Below, in pieces: positions 1 to 10,170 of a stretch of DNA of 64,000 nucleotides (positions are counted from its first letter, which is position 1; every line of letters begins with the position of its first letter). The notes under the pieces were generated by a model, which worked only from the letters and a program-made list of their open reading frames with translations, did no database searches and was not told the DNA's origin. The translations under genes were made by a program, and so were the position numbers. Source of the stretch: Halocaridina rubra (Eukaryota; Arthropoda; Malacostraca; Decapoda; Atyidae); NCBI GenBank assembly GCA_037179515.1, contig JAXCGZ010019169.1, positions 1 to 64,000 on the forward strand, read 5' to 3'.

Positions 1-27
1 TAACAGTTCAGTGTTACTAGTAAGCCA

Positions 28-126
28 TGTTCAGGATGTGGTAAGGAACATTGGAGGCGGGACTGCCCTTTTAAAAAAGCAAAATGTCATAAGTGTAAAA
101 GGGTTGGGCACATAGCCAGTGTTTGT
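28..126 (+). pseudogene. Gag double zinc knuckle (CCHC) remnant
   Basis: The translation shows two Cys-His clusters: CSGCGKEHWRRDC (C-x2-C-x3-H-x4-C) and CHKCKRVGHIASVC (C-x2-C-x4-H-x4-C). Such paired knuckles close the nucleocapsid part of Gypsy gag and bind the RNA genome. Only this C-terminal piece is inside the window, and it runs open from the left edge. Confidence 0.8.
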
Positions 127-283
127 TTCACTAAAGATAAGCAGATTACCGTCGTCTCGGAACAGACAGAGGCATATGTCAGTGATACTTCTAAGCCTAG
201 TATTGGTGGTATCAGAGCTAATGCAGAATATATCTTTTCCTATGAAGGCACTACAGCGTAAGTCCCTATACAGTAGAAGTTGA

Positions 284-3200
284 TGTTGACGGTGTTAAAG
301 TTCCATTCAGAATCTGAATTCCAGATCAAAACTTAGCACGAGGGTCTGTCCCTCTCTTTTTTTTTTATCTCTTACTTAATTTAATTTTCGTGCTTTTCCC
401 TCTAATTCCCTTATATCCTTAATCCCCTCCCTTTTTTCCCCCTCCTATCCCATCCCATCCTAAAAAAAAAAAAGTTCCATTTGAGCTAGATACTGGTGCT
501 GCCAGGGCTGTTATGTTAAAATCAGTTTTTTAGAAAACTTTTTCTAATTCTTCCAATTTGATATTTTCAGTGTCACTAGACGAGAAATGTAAAACAAAAG
601 AGGTGTCATTGATCGTAGTGGACGAAAATGGTTCTACCCTACTCAGTCGTAATTGAATTAAATCATAAGGTATTTCTGTGGATGAAGTAGTCTCTCTCCT
701 AACCCTAAATTATATATTCAAATGTAGCTGATGCCACAGGAAATGTTTTTCTGAGTGAGTTTCCAGATCTTTTTGATGAATCGTCATTTGGAAATCAGAA
801 AGGGGTAGAAGTAAGTATTAAGATATCTCCAGAGATTCTTCCTAAATATTGTACTGCTAGAACGATTCCCCATGCTTTAAGCGAAAAGGTTGATATCGAA
901 CTAGATAGACTTTTGAAAGAGGACATTATTGAGCCTGTGAAATATTCAAAGTGGGCTGCTCCAGTAGTTCCAGTTCTGAAACCCAACAAAACAGTCCGAC
1001 TATGTGCTGATTATCGTCTTACCTGTAATAAAGCCCTAATTTTGGATAAGTATCCCTTGCTTAAGTTAGATGAATTGCTAGGATCTATTTCTGGGGGTAA
1101 ATATTTCTCTATGGACTTGTCACAAGCTTATGTGCAACTGAGTCTGGATGATGAATCTAAAGATCTGACCACTATTAAGGCACATCGTGGGTTATTTAGG
1201 TATAATAGGTTGTGTTTTGGTATTGCCTCTGCTCCAGGTATTTTTCAGCGAACTACGGAGTCTGTGCTTGGTAGGATTTTGGGAGTGACTATTTTTTCTA
1301 GATCATATACAGATGCTGCAGGATCTAAGCTAAGTAAGGATAAATGCACTTGGTTGATCCAGAAAGTAGAGTATCTAGGGTACAAGGTAGATGCATCAGG
1401 TATTCATCCCACTGAAAACAAGCTAGAAGCTATTAAGAATGCCCCTAGTCCTAAAGATGTAACACAGCTGAAACCGTATCTTGGCCTACTGAATTTTTGT
1501 AGGAAATTACTCCCTAAAGCTGCCACTTTCTAAGAACCTCTAAATAAATTATTAGAACCAATGAAAAATGGATTTGGGGTAAAGAACAGCAAGGTGCATT
1601 TTAAAAATCTAAGGAAATACTACTGAATTCTACATTGTTAGTTCATTTTGACCCCTCATTACCTATTACTGTATTTGCCGACAGTAGTTCCTACGGCATT
1701 GGTGCAGTGCTATCTCATCGTATTGATGGTGTAGAGAGATCTGTATATTTTGTCTCGAGGACTTTGACTGAAACTGAGCAACGTTATTCTCAGCTTGAAT
1801 GAGAAGCGTTGGCTTTTGTTTTTGCGGTTAAGAAAATTCATTTATATTTATGGTGCAAGAGTTTAAGCTAGTCACAGATCATAAGCCCCTACTTGGTTTA
1901 TTTCAAGCCAATACAGGTAACCCTATGATGGCATCGGGAAGAATACAGTGATGGGTGTTAAATTTGCAAGCTTCTCGATTCAACTTGGTATATTGCTCTG
2001 GCAAGTTTTTAGGCAGTGCTGATGCACTGAGTAGATTACCTTTAACCTGCATGATTGAGAGTGTTCCTATGCCCGCTGAATGGATTGATGCTGTTGATTT
2101 TATGAATAGTACACCTGTGACTGCTAAACAAATATTTACATGGACTAAGTGTGACCCTGTGTTGTCTAGAATATTGCAGTAATGTTATAATGGTTGCCTG
2201 ACAAAGTAGAGAGTGAACTTATACCGTTTAAGAATAGGTTGACGGAGTTGTCGAATCAGTGTGATTGTATCCTATAGGGACTCAGAGTTGTTATCCTTTC
2301 TAGAGCTAGAGAAATTTTACTTGGAAAGTTACGTGCTGAGCACGTGTGCATCCAAAATTAAATAGTTGTCTAGGGCCTATTTTTGGTGGCCAGGTTTAGA
2401 TGGGGAGATAGAATCTTTAGTAAAGACCTGTCCTACATGTCTAGAATATCATAGTTTTCCTAAGAAAAGCCTTTCACCCTTTAGATTGGCCAACGGTTCC
2501 ATGGCATCGCGGTCATGTGGACTATATGGATCCCAATTCATGGTACTCATTATTTGATTATCGTTGATGCACATTCTAAGTGGATAGAGATATTCCCAAC
2601 TAATACTATAACTTCTACTGCCACTATAAACCTAGTGCATTCATGCTTTGCTAGATGGAGCCTGCCAGTTGTGCTGGTGAATGATAGTGCTATCTGCTTC
2701 ACTAGCAGTGAGTTTCAGAGTTTTATTGATCTGAATGGAATTCGTCATGTACGTTCTGCACCTTTTAATCCCTCTACAAATGGGCTGGCAGAAAACATGG
2801 TGTGTACTTTCAAGTCCACTTTGCTTCATGCTAAGGGGAGGAGGTGAGGGTTACCCTTGACAAATTTTTATTCAAGCATGAGCTAACTCCTCATGCTAGA
2901 ACTGGTCTGTCACCTTCTGAGTTATTACTTACTCGTCGAATACGATCTGTTTTTTATTTACTTAGACCTGAAGAAACTATCCAGCAGAGAGTGTTAAAGC
3001 AACAACAGAACCAGAAGCAACTACATGATCCTAAGTCACGTAGATCATTGGAAGTATTTCCAGATGATCCAGTCATGATATGTAATTATGCTCACGGACC
3101 TAAGTGGATTCCCGCTACTGTTAAATCTAGAACAGGTCCTTTATCTTATAAGGTATCTACAAAAGAAGGACAAGGGATGAAGCATCATCAAGATCAGATT

Positions 3201-3355
3201 TGGAAAGGTGATCCACCTAGCCCTGAGAGAGTATCAAGTGCTCCTCCTAGTCCTGAGAAATTAGTGGTGGAACCTCGTGCACCTCTGGTACCCAAGTCTC
3301 TGGTAGTACGTAGATCTAGCAGAGTTTCACGTGCTCCTGTACGTCTTGACTTGTA
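284..3355 (+). pseudogene. Gypsy pol pseudogene (PR-RT-RNase H-IN)
   Basis: Protease: the active-site triad DTG lies in FELDTGAARAVM (about 481-515), interrupted just upstream by an insertion. RT: 913-1533 carries the KYFSMDLSQAY and FGIASAPGIFQ motifs, but the following YxDD region is missing; the frame jumps from the end of the fingers/palm to SKDKCTW. RNase H: FADSSSYGIGAVLSH at about 1674-1718. Integrase: a CPTC zinc-binding pair with YFWWPG (2366-2470), then the core with D in VDAHSKW, D in VNDSAICF and E in NGLAENMV (2515-2847). A C-terminal GPY/F-like RTGPLSYKV lies at about 3130-3156. All parts would be needed for copying and integration. Stops and indels between them make this a pseudogene. 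Confidence 0.88.
308..470 (+). mobile_element. Short retroposed insertion inside Gypsy protease
   Basis: The 11-bp AAAGTTCCATT occurs at 297-307 and again at 471-481. Between the copies lie 163 bp that end in a run of A and contain long pyrimidine tracts. Removing one copy and the insert restores the reading VKVPFELDTG, so the insert arrived after the protease. A poly(A) end with a target-site duplication is the mark of LINE-driven retroposition. The body has no clear tRNA-like head, so I cannot say whether it is a SINE or a retroposed transcript fragment. Confidence 0.8.
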
Positions 3356-3364
3356 GGGGAGGGG
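3355..3364 (+). promoter_or_regulatory. Polypurine tract of the Gypsy element
   Basis: AGGGGAGGGG sits directly before the TGTAGTA start of the LTR and just after the pol stop. In LTR elements this tract resists RNase H and primes plus-strand DNA. Confidence 0.75.
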
Positions 3365-3650
3365 TGTAGTAACTTGGAAAGTAAACAGGTTCTTACTATC
3401 CAGTATATGTTTTAGTTTTTGTTTAATAATAATAATGATAATTTAGTTTGTTAATTTCTAGGTTTAAATGTGTTTAACATTTTATACTATAAATAGATAA
3501 ATACACTATTTTACCTCGTTTACTATCTATTAAGAAATTGTAAGAAGAAGTATGATTTCTGGGAACCTCGTGTTACACATTCGGAGTTGGGTGCTTAACT
3601 TTGTGTTACTGATGTATTAATGGATATCCCAGTCTTGAATATCTACTACA
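3365..3650 (+). repeat. Gypsy 3' LTR
   Basis: The 286-bp block begins TGTAGTA and ends TACTACA, an exact 7-bp terminal inverted repeat of the usual TG...CA form, and it abuts the polypurine tract. A TATA-like TATAAATA at about 3488 is a candidate promoter. The matching 5' LTR is outside the window, so the LTR length cannot be confirmed by comparison. Confidence 0.75.
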
Positions 3651-4007
3651 TTTAAGGGAAGTTATTTCTCTGATTTTGTTTAATATGTCCTATTTATATG
3701 TACACTCACCTCTTGGAACAACGAGAGGATAGATTCTCAAAAGACATGGGTAATATAAATTACGCGTAATGTAAACAGTCAATTTCAATAAGGAATAATG
3801 ATAACAGGCATAGATACGTTCCACAACCGTACATAAACACACTATGCCAAAGATATAAGATAAGTAAAACATATTTTGTAAGTACACAACAGAGCTGGAA
3901 GACGTGTAGTTATTTATATTACTATACAAATAGTGAACAGTATAAAAGATATACAGATTTACAAATAAATACTGTACGGCAAAGAAAAATTAACACATCC
4001 TTATATA
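3651..4007. other. Spacer between Gypsy LTR and LINE
   Basis: AT-rich sequence without a believable reading frame or repeat signature. It is probably the old flank of both insertions. Confidence 0.5.
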
Positions 4008-6287
4008 ATTACCTAATTGTGCTTACGGGAAAGAGCCAAAGCTCGTATCTTCCCGTCTCCTGATCGGTTCCATTTTTTACTTAATGATACTTGTCATACC
4101 TGTCCTTAAAACTATTGATTGAGATAGCATTAACTACCTCCTCGCTTAGCCAATTCCAATTATCAACTACTCTTACACTGAAAAAGTATTTCCTTCCATC
4201 CTGCAAGAAGTTTTCTTACGAAGCTTCAAACTATGACCTCAAGTTCTAGAGCCTGCCATATCGAAATATCGATCCCTATCCACTCTATCATAACCATGAA
4301 GGTATGTAAAGACTGTCACCATATCCCCCCTCAATCTTCTAGCTTCGAGTGATGGTAAGTCTAATTCCCTCAGCCTCTCATCATAACTGAGATTGCATAT
4401 TTCTGGTACCAGTTTCGTGGCATGTCTTTGAACTTTTTCAAGCTTAGCTATGTGCTTTTTCAAGTGCGGATTCCAAAAGGGGGCTGCATATTCGAGATTT
4501 GGCCTCACATAGGTTACATAAATATTTCTGAACATTTCCTTGTCCATGTGCCTGAAGGCTACCCTTACATTTGATAAGAATGCATATGCTGCCCTTACGA
4601 TGCCATTTATATGTATTTCTGGAGACAAATCTGCCAGTATGTTTACTCCTAGATCTCTCGCATTTTCTGTCTCTTGAAGTTGTACTCCAGCCACCGAGTA
4701 GTCAAGCTTGGGCCTTCTTGCACTTGTACCCATTCTCATTACCTTACATTCTGAAGTATTGAATTTCATTAGCCACTTTTCTGACCACTCATGCAGACTA
4801 CTTAGATCTTCCTGAAGTTCTCTACCATTGTTCTCGTTTCTTACTTTCTTCACAATCTTTGCATCATCTGCAAACATATTCATGAATGAATTTACAGACT
4901 CTGGTAAGTCATTTACATATACAAGGAACAAAAGTGGCCCTAAAACTGAACCCTGTGGAACTCCACCACTAACTCTTCTCCATTCAGACACTGTCTTACT
5001 CTAACCCTCTGTTCCCATTCTTCTAAGTAAGTTTTTATCCATTCCAAGACATTTCCACCTATTCTAGGCATTGCTTGCAGCTTCCTAATAAGTCTCCCAT
5101 GTGGAACAGTGTCAAACGCTTTCTGGAAGTCTAGGAATATGCAATCTGCCCAGCCCTCTCTTTCCTGTAAGATTCGGCTTATCTCATCATAAAATTCTAA
5201 TAAGTTTGTTACTGTTGATCTACTTTCTTTGAAGTCATGTTGCCTCACTGACAAAAAGTTGAAGGATTCCAAGTGAAGAGAGATATGTTTCCTTAGTAGT
5301 TTCTCCATAACTTTGCAAACTATGCTGGTCAAGGAAACTGGTCTATAGTTCAGAGCCGTATCCCTCCTTCCCTTTTTGAAGATAGGTATCACGTTTGCTT
5401 GTTTCCAGCATCTTGGAATCTCCCCTGACTCCAGTGACTTTTTAAATATGATACTTAGTGCTACTGATATTGAGTTTGCGCATTTTTAAGTACATGAGAG
5501 GATATGTCATCATGACCTGTAGCTTTATGAACATCTAACTCCATCTGCGCCTTGCATACCTCTGTGGCTGTAAGGTTAATGTTCTCTAATACCGGCCCCT
5601 GAGCTTCTATCTCTGCAATCTGAGGGGGTGGGGTATTTTCTATTGTAAATACTGACTGAAACTTCTTTAAAATTCTTTGCAGATCTCTTCATCCGTCTCA
5701 GTGATGCTTCCATCCTCTCTCTTAAGCCTTAAAACCTATTCTTTTACCTTCAGTTTTCCTCTGATAAAGCTGTGGAAAAGCTTGGGATTTTCTTTAGCCT
5801 GCCTGGTGATGTCCCTCTCATAGTCTCTCTCTGCCTCTCTTCTTTTACCTAGGTAGTCATTTCTTGCTCTTTTGTAGGTTTGCCAGGCATTTATGTTTTT
5901 TCTCCTCCTATACCTTTTCCAGCATTTGTCTCTCCACTCCTTAGCTCTTTTACACTCATTATCGAACCATTTCTCTCTGGCATGAATTACACCTACTTTG
6001 GTGAAAGGTATGCAGCAATCTACTATCTTTCTGTATTTCTCACAAAAAATGTCATACATTTCTTGTATAGATTTGTTGTAAAATAAGGTTCTCCAGTCAA
6101 TAACTGCAAAAAGCTCATTCATTTTGATGTAATCTCCTTTCGGATAGTTCCTCCTCATGTCCTCAGTGCTTCTTCTCTCAGGCAGAATATCTTCAATGAT
6201 ATACTCCATCAACAACACCCAGTGGTCACTCTTTCCAATTGGTGGTTCATACTCAATTTTTTCAATATCCAACACATTATCTGTGAT
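4008..6287 (-). mobile_element. CR1/L2-type LINE, 5'-truncated copy B
   Basis: Reading the minus strand from 6287 down, the copy begins inside the end of the endonuclease region (VLDIEKIEYEPPIGKSDHW), passes through the linker and reverse transcriptase (FDTVPHGRL; GVPQGSVLGPLLF; FADD) and ends near 4080 with the family's C-terminus. It finishes with a 3' tail whose stem-loop sequence ACGGGAAGA...TCTTTCCCGT is followed by AATTAGGTAATTA. It carries an in-frame TAG at 5738-5736, a one-base loss near 5488 and a frameshift near 4985, so it is dead. The 5' truncation is typical of LINE insertion. Confidence 0.9.
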
Positions 6288-6336
6288 TACCTAATTGTGT
6301 TTACGGGAAAGAGCCCAAAGCTCGTATCTTCCCGTC
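6288..6336 (-). repeat. LINE 3'-terminal stem-loop tail (element A)
   Basis: This 49-bp piece matches the 3' tail of copy B at 4008-4062: a hairpin with ACGGGAAGA pairing to TCTTTCCCGT, then AATTAGGTAAT. In CR1/L2-type LINEs the 3' hairpin is the site the reverse transcriptase recognises. Here it lies alone between two reverse transcriptase copies and is best read as the 3' end of the element whose 5' end is at about 9960. Confidence 0.65.
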
Positions 6337-8610
6337 ATGTAATGGAACCAACAAGGGCCAGGGGTGGGGATGAGCCATCACTACTTGATCTAGTGTTCAC
6401 AGATAATGTGTTGGATATTGAAAAAATTTAGTATGAACCACCAATTGGAAAGAGTGACCACTGTGTGTTGTTGATGGAGTATATCATTGAAGATATTCTG
6501 CCTGAGAGTAGAGGCACTGAGGACATGAGGAGGAACTATCCGAAAGGAGATTACATCAAAATGAATGAGCTTTTTGCAGTTATTGACTGGAGAACCTTAT
6601 TTTACAACAAATCTGTACAAGAAATGTATGACATCTTTTGTGAGAAATATGGGAAGATAGTAGATTGCTGCATACCTGTCACCAAAGTAGGTGTAATTCA
6701 TGCCAGAGAGAAATGGTTCGATAATGGGTGTAAAAGAGCTAAGGAGTGGAGAGACAAATGCTGGAAAAGGTATAGGAGGAGAAAAAACATATATGCCTGG
6801 CAAACCTACAAAAGAGCAAGAAATGACTACCTAAGTAAAAGGAGAGAGGCAGAGAGAGACTATGAGAGGGACATCACCAGGAAGGCTAAAGAAAATCCCA
6901 AGCTTTTCCACAGCTTTATCAGAGGAAAACTGAAGGTAAAAGAATAGGTTTTAAGGCTAAAGAGAGCGGATGGAAGCATCACTGAGACGGAAGAAGAGAT
7001 CTGCAAAGAATTGAACAAGGAGTTTCAGTCAGTATTTACAGTAGAAAATACCCCACCCCCTCAGATTGCAGTGATAGAAGCTCAAGGGCCGGTATTAGAG
7101 AACATCAACCTTACAGCCACAGAGGTATGCAAAGCGCTGATGGATTTGGATGTTCATAAAGCTACAGGTCCTGATGACATATCCCCTCATGTGCTTAAAA
7201 AATGCGCAAACACAATATCAGTGGCACTAAGTATCATATTTAAGGAGTCACTGGAGTCGGGGGAGATTTCAAGATGCTGGAAACAAGCAAATGTGATACC
7301 TATCTTCAAAAAGGGAAGGAGGGATACGGCTCTGAACTATAGACCAGTTTCCTTGACCAGCATAGTTTGCAAAGTTATGGAGAAACTACTAAGGAAACAT
7401 ATCTCTCTTCACTTGGAATCCTTCAACTTTTTGTCAGTGAGGCAACATGGCTTCAGAGAAGGTAGATCAACAGTAACAAACTTATTAGAATTTTATGATG
7501 AGGTAAGCCAAATCTTACAGGAAAGAGAGGGCTGGGCAGATTGCATATTCCTAGACTTCCAGAAAGCGTTTGACACTGTTCCACATGGGAGACTTATTAG
7601 GAAGCTGCAATCAATGGCTAGAATAGGTGGAAATGTTTTGGAATGGATAAAAACTTACTTAGAAGGAAGGGAACAGAGGGTTAGAGTAAGACACTCAGTG
7701 TCTGAATGGAGAAGAGTTAGTAGTGGAGTTCCACAGGGTTCAGTTTTAGGGCCACTTTTGTTCCTTGTATATGTAAATGACCTACCAGAGTCTGTAAATT
7801 CATTCATGAATATGTTTGCAGATGATGCAAAGATTGTGAAGAAAGTAAAAAACGAGAACAATGGTAGAGAACTTCAGGAGGATTTAAATAATCTGCATGA
7901 GTGGTCAGAAAAGTGGCTAATGAAATTCAATACTTCAAAATGCAAGGTAATGAGAATGGGTACAAGTGCAAGAAGGCCCAAGCTTGACTACTCGGTGGCT
8001 GGAGTACAACTTCAAGAGACAGAAAATGAGAGAGATCTAGGAGTAAACATACTGGCAGATTTGTCTCCAGAAATACATATAAATGGCATAGTAAGGGCAG
8101 CATATGCATTCTTATCAAATGTAAGGGTAGCCTTCAGGCACATGGACAAGGAAATGTTCAGAAATATTTATGTAACCTATGTGAGGCCAAAACTCGAATA
8201 TGCAGCCCCCTTTTGGAATCCGCACTTGAAAAAGCACATAGCTAAGCTTGAAAAAGTTCAAAGACATGCCACGAGACTGGTGCCAGAAATACGCAATCTC
8301 AGTTATGATGAGAGGCTGAGGGAATTAGACTTACCATCACTCGAAGCTAGAAGAGTGAGGGGGGATATGGTGACAGTCTTTAAATTCCTTCATGGTTATG
8401 ATAGAGTGGATAGGGATCGATATTTTGATATGGCTGGCTCTAGAACTAGAGGTCATAGTTTGAAGCTTCGTAAGAAAATTTCTTCGCAGGATATAAGGAA
8501 ATACTTTTTCAGTGTAAGAGTAGTTGATAATTGGAATTGGCTAAGCGAGGAGGTAGTTAATGCTATCTCAATCCATAGTTTTAAGGACAGGTATGATAAG
8601 TATCACTAGA
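6333..8610 (+). mobile_element. CR1/L2-type LINE segment in inverted (+) orientation
   Basis: The segment runs from the end of the endonuclease domain (MEPTRARGGDEPSLLDL) through the linker to the last codon of the reverse transcriptase. By eye it is almost identical to copy B on the other strand. Its left 55 bp (about 6333-6390) reappear as an inverted copy at 8611-8665, where the minus-strand 5' half begins. It has in-frame stops near 6430 and at 6945-6947, after which a 532-codon frame is open to the end. It looks like the middle of a full-length minus-strand element flipped in place. Confidence 0.85.
7011..8609 (+). CDS. LINE reverse transcriptase, open 532-aa frame
   Basis: This is the longest open frame in the window, encoding the non-LTR reverse transcriptase that would copy element RNA at a nicked target. 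Motifs in order: RPVSLTS at about 111, HGFREGRST at 146, LDFQKAFDTV at 181-190 with the first catalytic Asp, GVPQGSVLGPLLF at 239-251, FADD at 269-272 with the catalytic Asp pair, then the thumb and a C-terminal region ending DKYH. The start is a convenience: true translation would begin upstream in the endonuclease, and two stops separate them, so a functional protein is unlikely despite the intact catalytic residues. The closest relatives are CR1/L2/jockey-type LINEs. Confidence 0.85.
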   Translation: MNKEFQSVFTVENTPPPQIAVIEAQGPVLENINLTATEVCKALMDLDVHKATGPDDISPHVLKKCANTISVALSIIFKESLESGEISRCWKQANVIPIFKKGRRDTALNYRPVSLTSIVCKVMEKLLRKHISLHLESFNFLSVRQHGFREGRSTVTNLLEFYDEVSQILQEREGWADCIFLDFQKAFDTVPHGRLIRKLQSMARIGGNVLEWIKTYLEGREQRVRVRHSVSEWRRVSSGVPQGSVLGPLLFLVYVNDLPESVNSFMNMFADDAKIVKKVKNENNGRELQEDLNNLHEWSEKWLMKFNTSKCKVMRMGTSARRPKLDYSVAGVQLQETENERDLGVNILADLSPEIHINGIVRAAYAFLSNVRVAFRHMDKEMFRNIYVTYVRPKLEYAAPFWNPHLKKHIAKLEKVQRHATRLVPEIRNLSYDERLRELDLPSLEARRVRGDMVTVFKFLHGYDRVDRDRYFDMAGSRTRGHSLKLRKKISSQDIRKYFFSVRVVDNWNWLSEEVVNAISIHSFKDRYDKYH

Positions 8611-9396
8611 TCAAGTAGTGATGGCTCATCCCCACCCCTGGCCCTCGTTGGTTCCATTACATGTTGGTGTAGGAAATTCCCTTGTACGCAATCTAGGAAT
8701 CTTGCCCCAAATGAGTCCTCACCACTGTGTGGGTCAAGATTTATCCAATATATCTCTTTATGATTAAAATCTCCCATAATCAAAATCCTACATTTTCTCT
8801 CACGTGCCATGTTAACAACTGAGTTTATGACTTCAATAGTACCTATATGACTTTCCTCATAAACTTCTAGCCTATTCTGGTTCCTTGGTGGGTTATATAC
8901 AACAGTTATTATAATGCTCTCTGACCCAGTATTTATGCGAGCAACAAGAAATTCCTTGAACTCACTTTCTATAGCCAAGTTTATTTCTTCAACTTGAATC
9001 CTTTCACTTATGAGCAGTGCTATCCCTCCATCAGTCCTCTCAGATCTTTCAACCCTTAATATTCTGAAGCCCTTAGGAAATACTGTGACGCTGTTTATGT
9101 CCTCACTCATCTTAGTCTGTAATTGCTACTATATCTGCCTTACTGTTGTGAATCCTATCTTTTAATGCTACTGCCTTACCAGCTAATCCATCAGCATTTG
9201 TGTATAACAATCTTAAAGAGGCCCCATCCCCTGATCTTCTGTCATTATCTTCTTTAACTCCCCTTTGGCTGGAAGAACTCTGAAATGAAAATTTTTCTTC
9301 TCCTTCATTTCTTTCTTCATTTAACCTTTTTGCCTCTTGCAACAAGTTTTTGATCTTTCCCATCTCTTCCTGTATTCTGTATCGTCTAATGAACAC
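8611..9396 (-). pseudogene. LINE endonuclease (EEP) domain remnant
   Basis: On the minus strand the translation gives NADGLAGKAV, TDGGIALLIS, VVYNPPRN and MGDFNHKEI in order. These are landmarks of the exonuclease-endonuclease-phosphatase nickase that opens the target DNA in LINEs. The frame shifts once near 9110. The domain stops at 8611 before its SDH catalytic motif, which instead survives in the copies at 6240 (minus strand) and near 6455 (plus strand). The join at 8611 is a rearrangement point. Confidence 0.82.
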
Positions 9397-9721
9397 TTCT
9401 TTGAATTCTTGAAGATCTTTTAGACTTTTTTCTCAACAATATATCCCTACATGTTTCCCCTCTCTCAAAGGTTACATTTGTTGGTCTCGGCTTTCCTTCC
9501 CTCGAATATTTGCCTAGTTGGTGAATGTTTACAATATCCTCAGGACCACAAACTACTCCAAGCTTTCTTATCAGGTCTACAACCCTAGCTTTATTTTCTT
9601 CAAGTCTCCCCTGCCATGTTGGCTCCTGGGATTCGCTTATGCCTGAGATTACCACTGTCTTCTCTTTATCAAGGGCCTGTTTAATCTTTGGATTTGCCCT
9701 TGCCATCACAACGTCTTTCAT
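9386..9721 (-). pseudogene. LINE N-terminal ORF remnant (ORF1-like)
   Basis: A 111-codon minus frame begins at ATG 9721 and contains VVISGISESQEP and IRKLGVVCGPEDI. This is the basic N-terminal region that precedes the endonuclease in decapod and other arthropod CR1-like elements. It overlaps the next frame by a few bases; the switch near 9390 looks like an indel in an originally joined frame. I infer an RNA-binding role only from its place in the element. Confidence 0.65.
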
Positions 9722-9779
9722 TTTTTCGATTCCTGTCTATAGTCAACTGTTTGTATGTTTTCCAGTGCCACCACCTTTA

Positions 9780-10170
9780 CAGCTTAATGGGACGTACGTG
9801 GTGGCGGTGAGCACGCGACTTAAGCGGTAGGAGAAGAGGAGGAGGATGAGAAAGAAGGAACCCTTATCTGCAAACGTAAACAAAGATGACATAAGCAGGA
9901 GGGAAAGAGGAGGAAGTGGGAGAGCCAACTCTTAGCTGCAAAAATAAATGAAGGTAACAAAAAAATTAACAAATGCAAGACTAGAAAACTAATTTTTTTA
10001 TTATAAAAATATAAAAAAAAATGTAAAATATTACACAGGTGTACTCATTCTATATACGATGGGCAATCGGCATACTGGGACGAGCGGGGTGGCGGTGAGG
10101 AGGTGATTTAGTCTGTAGGGGAGGTAGGGGAAGAGGAAGGGGGAGAGCTAACCCCTGGTTGTTGTTGGGG
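9780..10170 (-). repeat. LINE 5' UTR with degenerate subrepeats
   Basis: Upstream of the N-terminal frame, the motif GGTGGCGGTGAG followed by GTAGG and a purine-rich GAGGAAG...GGGAGAGC block occurs at about 9797-9935 and again at about 10088-10150. Repeated monomers in the 5' UTR often serve as LINE promoters. The element's exact 5' end was not found; 9960 to 10170 is a guess. Confidence 0.45.

Larger units (their letters stand above)
1..3650 (+). mobile_element. Ty3/Gypsy LTR retrotransposon, 3' part, decayed
   Basis: The order gag zinc knuckles, protease, reverse transcriptase, RNase H, integrase, polypurine tract and 3' LTR is that of Ty3/Gypsy elements. The window opens inside gag, so the 5' LTR and most of gag lie to the left. 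The frame is broken many times (stops near 1531, 1801 and 2180, and frameshifts between domains), the protease holds an insertion, and the RT has lost its catalytic box, so this copy cannot be autonomous. No envelope-like gene follows integrase: only about 10 bases separate the pol stop from the LTR. Confidence 0.9.

Noticed and set aside
9525..9830. Plus-strand frame opposite the LINE N-terminal ORF
   Set aside because: It is a shadow of the minus-strand LINE frame, with no known family.
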